Under the pieces are notes generated by a model. That model was not told the DNA's origin. It did not search any database and saw nothing but the letters and a program-made list of their open reading frames with translations. DNA of 7,088 bases from an uncultured Oscillospiraceae bacterium (GTDB lineage Bacteria > Bacillota > Clostridia > Oscillospirales > Acutalibacteraceae), in assembly GCA_900552605.1 (NCBI GenBank), contig USAR01000072.1:1-7088 (forward strand), written 5' to 3'. Positions 4,743-7,088 of this stretch are shown here, piece after piece (the first letter of the stretch is position 1; each line of letters opens with the position of its first letter). The position numbers and the translations under genes are program-made.

Positions 4743-6464
4743 ATGGATACAGTATCACTTTATAACGAATGGCTTGAAAAGGCAATCGATGACGCCGATT
4801 TAAAAGCCGAGCTTTTGGGAATCAGCGGAAAAGCAGCGGAAATTGATGACCGTTTTTACAAGGAGCTTGAGTTTGGAACAGGAGGTTTGCGCGGCGTTAT
4901 AGGAGCGGGAACAAACCGTATGAACATATACACCGTTGCAAAGGCAACACAAGGCTTTGCGGAATATATACTCTCTTCTTCTAAAAACCCGAGCGTTGCT
5001 ATATCATACGACAGCAGGATCAAATCGGATCTGTTTGCAAAAACCGCTGCAAGAGTTTTTGCCGGCAACGGAATAAAGGTGTACATTTATAAAAAGCTTA
5101 TGTCCACCCCTATGCTGTCCTTTGCCGTAAGAACGCTTAACTGCAGCGCAGGCGTTATGGTAACAGCCAGCCACAACCCAGCAAAATATAACGGATACAA
5201 AGCATACGGCGCGGACGGCTGCCAGCTTGACCTTGATGCAAGCCGCGCCGTGCTAGACATTATTAACCGTGTTGACGCATTTAAGAATGTTAAATATGCA
5301 GATTTTGACGAGTCTTTGAAAAACGGAGATATTTCATACATCAGCGATGATGTTATAAACAGCTTTTTAAACACTGTCAAAGCCGAATCGGTGCGCCCCG
5401 ATGTGTGTAAAAAAGCGCAGCTAAAGATTATTTACACACCTCTTAACGGTACCGGCAACGAGCCTGTACGTGCCATTTTAAAAATGGTTGGCATAAATGA
5501 CGTTACTGTTGTTCCCGAGCAGGAAAAGCCGGACGGTATGTTCCCAACCGCACCTTATCCCAACCCTGAAATCAGACAGGCTTTCGACTGTGCTTTAAAG
5601 CTCGCCGCAACTGTAAAGCCCGACATTCTGCTTGCCACCGATCCCGATTGCGATCGTGTAGGTATCGCCGTTAAAGACGGCGACGATTATCGGCTTATGA
5701 CAGGAAATCAGGTTGGCGTTTTACTGCTTGATTATATTATAAACTCCCGTCGCGAAAACGGCACACTGCCCGAAAAACCTGCCGCGGTTAAAACCATTGT
5801 TACCACAACGCTCACTGATAAAATTGCAAAAGACGGCGGTTGTGAGGTTTTCAATGTGCTTACCGGATTTAAGTTTATCGGCGGTGTAATCACGGAGCTT
5901 GAAAAGAAAAATGAAGAAAACCGCTATATCTTCGGCTTTGAAGAAAGCTATGGTTACCTCTCCGGCTGTTATGTTCGCGATAAGGACGCCGTTGACGCGT
6001 CTATGCTCATTTGTGAAATGGCAAGTTACTATAAGCTGCAGGGTCTTTCACTGCTTGACGTTATGGAAGGCATTTACAGAAAATACGGTTTCTATTGCAA
6101 CCTGCAAGTAAGCTTTACGTGTGAGGGTGAAAGCGGAATGGAGCGTATGCAAGGCATTATGAACACACTGCGTGAGCAGCCGCCCGTAAAGCTCGGCGGC
6201 AAAGATGTAACTGTTTTCAGCGATTACCTTGCAGGCACCCACAAGGATATGGCAAACTGCAAAACAACGGACACAAATCTGCCGCAATCCAATGTGCTTG
6301 CCTTTAGCCTTTCTGACGGTTCCTCGGTAACCGTTCGTCCCTCCGGAACAGAGCCGAAAATAAAGGTATATATCGAAGCTGTTTCAAAAGACAAAAACTC
6401 CGCCGAAAAGCACGCAGAGCTTTTGGTGGAGGAATTCAAAAAAGTTATTGGTTTTAACGACTGA
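4743..6464 (+). CDS. Phospho-sugar mutase, alpha-phosphoglucomutase (PgcA/PGM2-like)
   Basis: The enzyme would interconvert glucose 1-phosphate and glucose 6-phosphate (possibly also mannose phosphates) in the cytoplasm, linking glycolysis to UDP-glucose, glycogen and envelope sugars. The 573-residue length fits the PgcA/PGM2 branch of the alpha-D-phosphohexomutases. The N-terminal EFGTGGLRGVIGAGTNRMN (after residue 38) is typical of this branch. The phosphoserine loop TASHNP has catalytic S143. The metal loop DPDCDR spans residues 300-305, the sugar-specificity loop GFEESYG has E400-S402, and the phosphate-binding loop RPSGTEPKIK starts at R532, so all four active-site loops are present in order. 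The start is ATG 4743, with GGAGG at 4732-4736 six bases upstream. The in-frame ATG at 4725 would put the ribosome binding site inside the gene. It appears monocistronic, with its own promoter and terminator. Substrate preference cannot be settled from sequence. Confidence 0.93.
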   Translation: MDTVSLYNEWLEKAIDDADLKAELLGISGKAAEIDDRFYKELEFGTGGLRGVIGAGTNRMNIYTVAKATQGFAEYILSSSKNPSVAISYDSRIKSDLFAKTAARVFAGNGIKVYIYKKLMSTPMLSFAVRTLNCSAGVMVTASHNPAKYNGYKAYGADGCQLDLDASRAVLDIINRVDAFKNVKYADFDESLKNGDISYISDDVINSFLNTVKAESVRPDVCKKAQLKIIYTPLNGTGNEPVRAILKMVGINDVTVVPEQEKPDGMFPTAPYPNPEIRQAFDCALKLAATVKPDILLATDPDCDRVGIAVKDGDDYRLMTGNQVGVLLLDYIINSRRENGTLPEKPAAVKTIVTTTLTDKIAKDGGCEVFNVLTGFKFIGGVITELEKKNEENRYIFGFEESYGYLSGCYVRDKDAVDASMLICEMASYYKLQGLSLLDVMEGIYRKYGFYCNLQVSFTCEGESGMERMQGIMNTLREQPPVKLGGKDVTVFSDYLAGTHKDMANCKTTDTNLPQSNVLAFSLSDGSSVTVRPSGTEPKIKVYIEAVSKDKNSAEKHAELLVEEFKKVIGFND

Positions 6465-6491
6465 TTGTGAATCTGTAAATATATAATGTTT

Positions 6492-6528
6492 AACCGCATT
6501 GCGCAGTATTTTGCACAGTGCGGTTTTT
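6492..6528 (+). terminator. Rho-independent terminator of the phosphoglucomutase gene
   Basis: The arms AACCGCATTGCGCA (6492-6505) and TGCACAGTGCGGTT (6512-6525) pair over 14 positions with one C-A mismatch and one G-T wobble around a 6-base loop. The hairpin runs into TTTTT. It begins 27 bases after the stop codon. Confidence 0.92.
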
Positions 6529-6549
6529 CATATATGTTGGTAATCTCTG

Positions 6550-6570
6550 CACTGCCGTCGGTGGTTTTTT
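6550..6570 (+). terminator. Weak second terminator-like hairpin
   Basis: CACTG (6550-6554) pairs with CGGTG (6559-6563), including one T-G wobble, around the loop CCGT, followed by G and six T. The stem is short. It may be a back-up terminator behind the stronger one 22 bases upstream. Confidence 0.45.
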
Positions 6571-6675
6571 CATTGTAAAATCTTAATTGTCATCTAAATT
6601 TACTTTTTATAACCAATGCAAAAATGTTAATTTTTACCTTGTTTAAAAAGTACAGTGTACAAGCGAAATATGCAA

Positions 6676-6704
6676 TTCAAATGCAAGATACAAAGTGATA
6701 TAAT
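6676..6704 (+). promoter_or_regulatory. Predicted promoter of the AraC-like gene
   Basis: TTCAAA (6676-6681, four of six consensus bases) and a perfect TATAAT (6699-6704) are separated by 17 bases. The expected start is near 6711. The poor -35 box and the nearby ATGCAA direct repeats and GTACA-G-TGTAC palindrome suggest an activator- or repressor-controlled promoter, but this is inference. Confidence 0.55.
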
Positions 6705-6784
6705 TATTATGTAAATGATGGCAAGAGTGCAAAAAAATTATTCAATCGCTACTCAGAAATTATTGAAAATATCAACATAAAATA

Positions 6785-6796
6785 TTCAATATTGAA
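6785..6796. repeat. Perfect 12-base palindrome in the leader of the AraC-like gene
   Basis: TTCAATATTGAA is its own reverse complement. The same half-motifs also occur as TTCAAT at 6741-6746 and ATTGAA at 6762-6767, giving two nested inverted pairs downstream of the predicted transcript start. They could be operator sites or leader hairpins; AT-richness makes chance occurrence easier. Confidence 0.5.
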
Positions 6797-6829
6797 AGCA
6801 GCAACAATAATTTAGAAAGGATACGGGAA

Positions 6830-7088
6830 ATGTACTCAATAGTCGGACTTGTTTCAGAAAAGGAACGAATTGCAAACGGCAGCACCTTTTTCGGAAAAAT
6901 CATAAATGTTCACAGCTGCGGTAAATATGAAAGTGATGCTGCCGAAAGCTTTGAAAGAAAAGCGAATTGGCGCGATGAAATGCTTATGTATCTTCTCGGC
7001 GGTGAGGTGTCAGTTTCCATAAACGGTAAAACTCACGTGGTATCCGTCGGTGATGTTGCAATATTGCCGGCAAGGACAGCATACAAGG
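6830..7088 (+). CDS. Probable AraC-family regulator, N-terminal cupin domain (truncated by window edge)
   Basis: From the ATG at 6830 the frame stays open for 86 codons to the right edge. The visible part has no signal peptide and looks like the sugar- or ligand-sensing beta-barrel (cupin) domain at the front of many AraC-type regulators. It shows MLMYLLGGEVSVSINGK, then the turn VGDVAILPA with G74-D75 and P80, as in the typical 'GD-x-x-x-x-P' strand of AraC ligand-binding domains. The DNA-binding domain would lie beyond the edge, so the class is inferred; a stand-alone cupin protein is the alternative. The start is supported by AGAAAGG 9 bases upstream. The repeat-rich upstream region fits self-regulation or ligand-controlled expression. 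No downstream target genes are visible. Confidence 0.65.
   Translation, partial: MYSIVGLVSEKERIANGSTFFGKIINVHSCGKYESDAAESFERKANWRDEMLMYLLGGEVSVSINGKTHVVSVGDVAILPARTAYK

Larger units (their letters stand above)
6465..6829. other. Intergenic region of 365 bases
   Basis: No gene was found here. From left to right it holds the strong and weak terminators (to 6570), an AT-rich stretch, and the 11-base inverted repeat GTACA-G-TGTAC (6650-6660). Next come ATGCAA copies at 6670 and 6681, with another at 6616, then the predicted promoter (6676-6704). The last part is a leader of about 119 bases rich in TTCAAT/ATTGAA inverted motifs, ending at the ribosome binding site AGAAAGG (6814-6820). Confidence 0.7.

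Noticed and set aside
5087..5380. 97-residue minus-strand reading frame inside the phosphoglucomutase gene
   Set aside because: It is a shadow of conserved coding sequence including the catalytic serine loop; no promoter or ribosome binding site supports it.
1..7088. CRISPR arrays, insertion sequences, phage or toxin-antitoxin genes
   Set aside because: No regularly spaced direct repeats, transposase motifs, target-site duplications or toxin-like small gene pairs were visible; the coding content is housekeeping and regulatory.

Overview
The window looks like chromosomal DNA from a low-to-moderate GC, spore-former-related Bacillota of class Clostridia, perhaps one of the gut Oscillospirales-type lineages. 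The evidence is the DnaD-like plus DnaI-like replication pair, a SigH-like sigma factor, AT-rich intergenic DNA with strong sigma-A-type promoters, GGAGG-type ribosome binding sites and one TTG start. The lineage is inferred from gene content and style, not from any search. I see no mobile element, CRISPR array or phage gene.

Layout, left to right. (1) Positions 1-474, minus strand: the N-terminal 158 codons of queA (queuosine tRNA modification), running off the left edge. (2) Positions 594-3316, plus strand: a tight three-gene unit of dapB (diaminopimelate/lysine pathway), a DnaD-like primosome protein and a DnaI/DnaC-type helicase loader, with gaps of 20 and 9 bases. The queA and dapB promoters face each other and start transcription at almost the same point. 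(3) Positions 3337-3375: a hairpin with A and T tracts on both sides, ending both the dapB-dnaD-dnaI transcript and the opposing one. (4) Positions 3441-4481, minus strand: a SigH-like sigma factor followed by a small double zinc-ribbon protein. The 168-base gap between them holds a hairpin, a palindrome and a tRNA-like element with a shrunken anticodon arm. (5) Positions 4482-4742: a divergent intergenic region with two well-formed sigma-A-type promoters and a perfect match to a Spo0A (0A) box. (6) Positions 4743-6464, plus strand: a complete alpha-phosphoglucomutase-type phospho-sugar mutase, followed by one strong and one weak terminator hairpin. (7) Positions 6465-6829: a 365-base gap with terminators, repeats and a promoter. 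(8) Positions 6830-7088, plus strand: the start of a gene that looks like a cupin-domain AraC-type regulator, cut by the right edge.

Most of the window is housekeeping: cell-wall precursor synthesis, replication initiation, tRNA modification, sugar-phosphate interconversion and stationary-phase or sporulation control. The parts that merit a second look are non-coding: the tRNA-like element upstream of the zinc-ribbon gene, the 0A-box match upstream of the sigma gene, the interlocked queA/dapB promoters, and the repeat-rich leader of the AraC-like gene. I did not find evidence for a wholly new multi-gene system.
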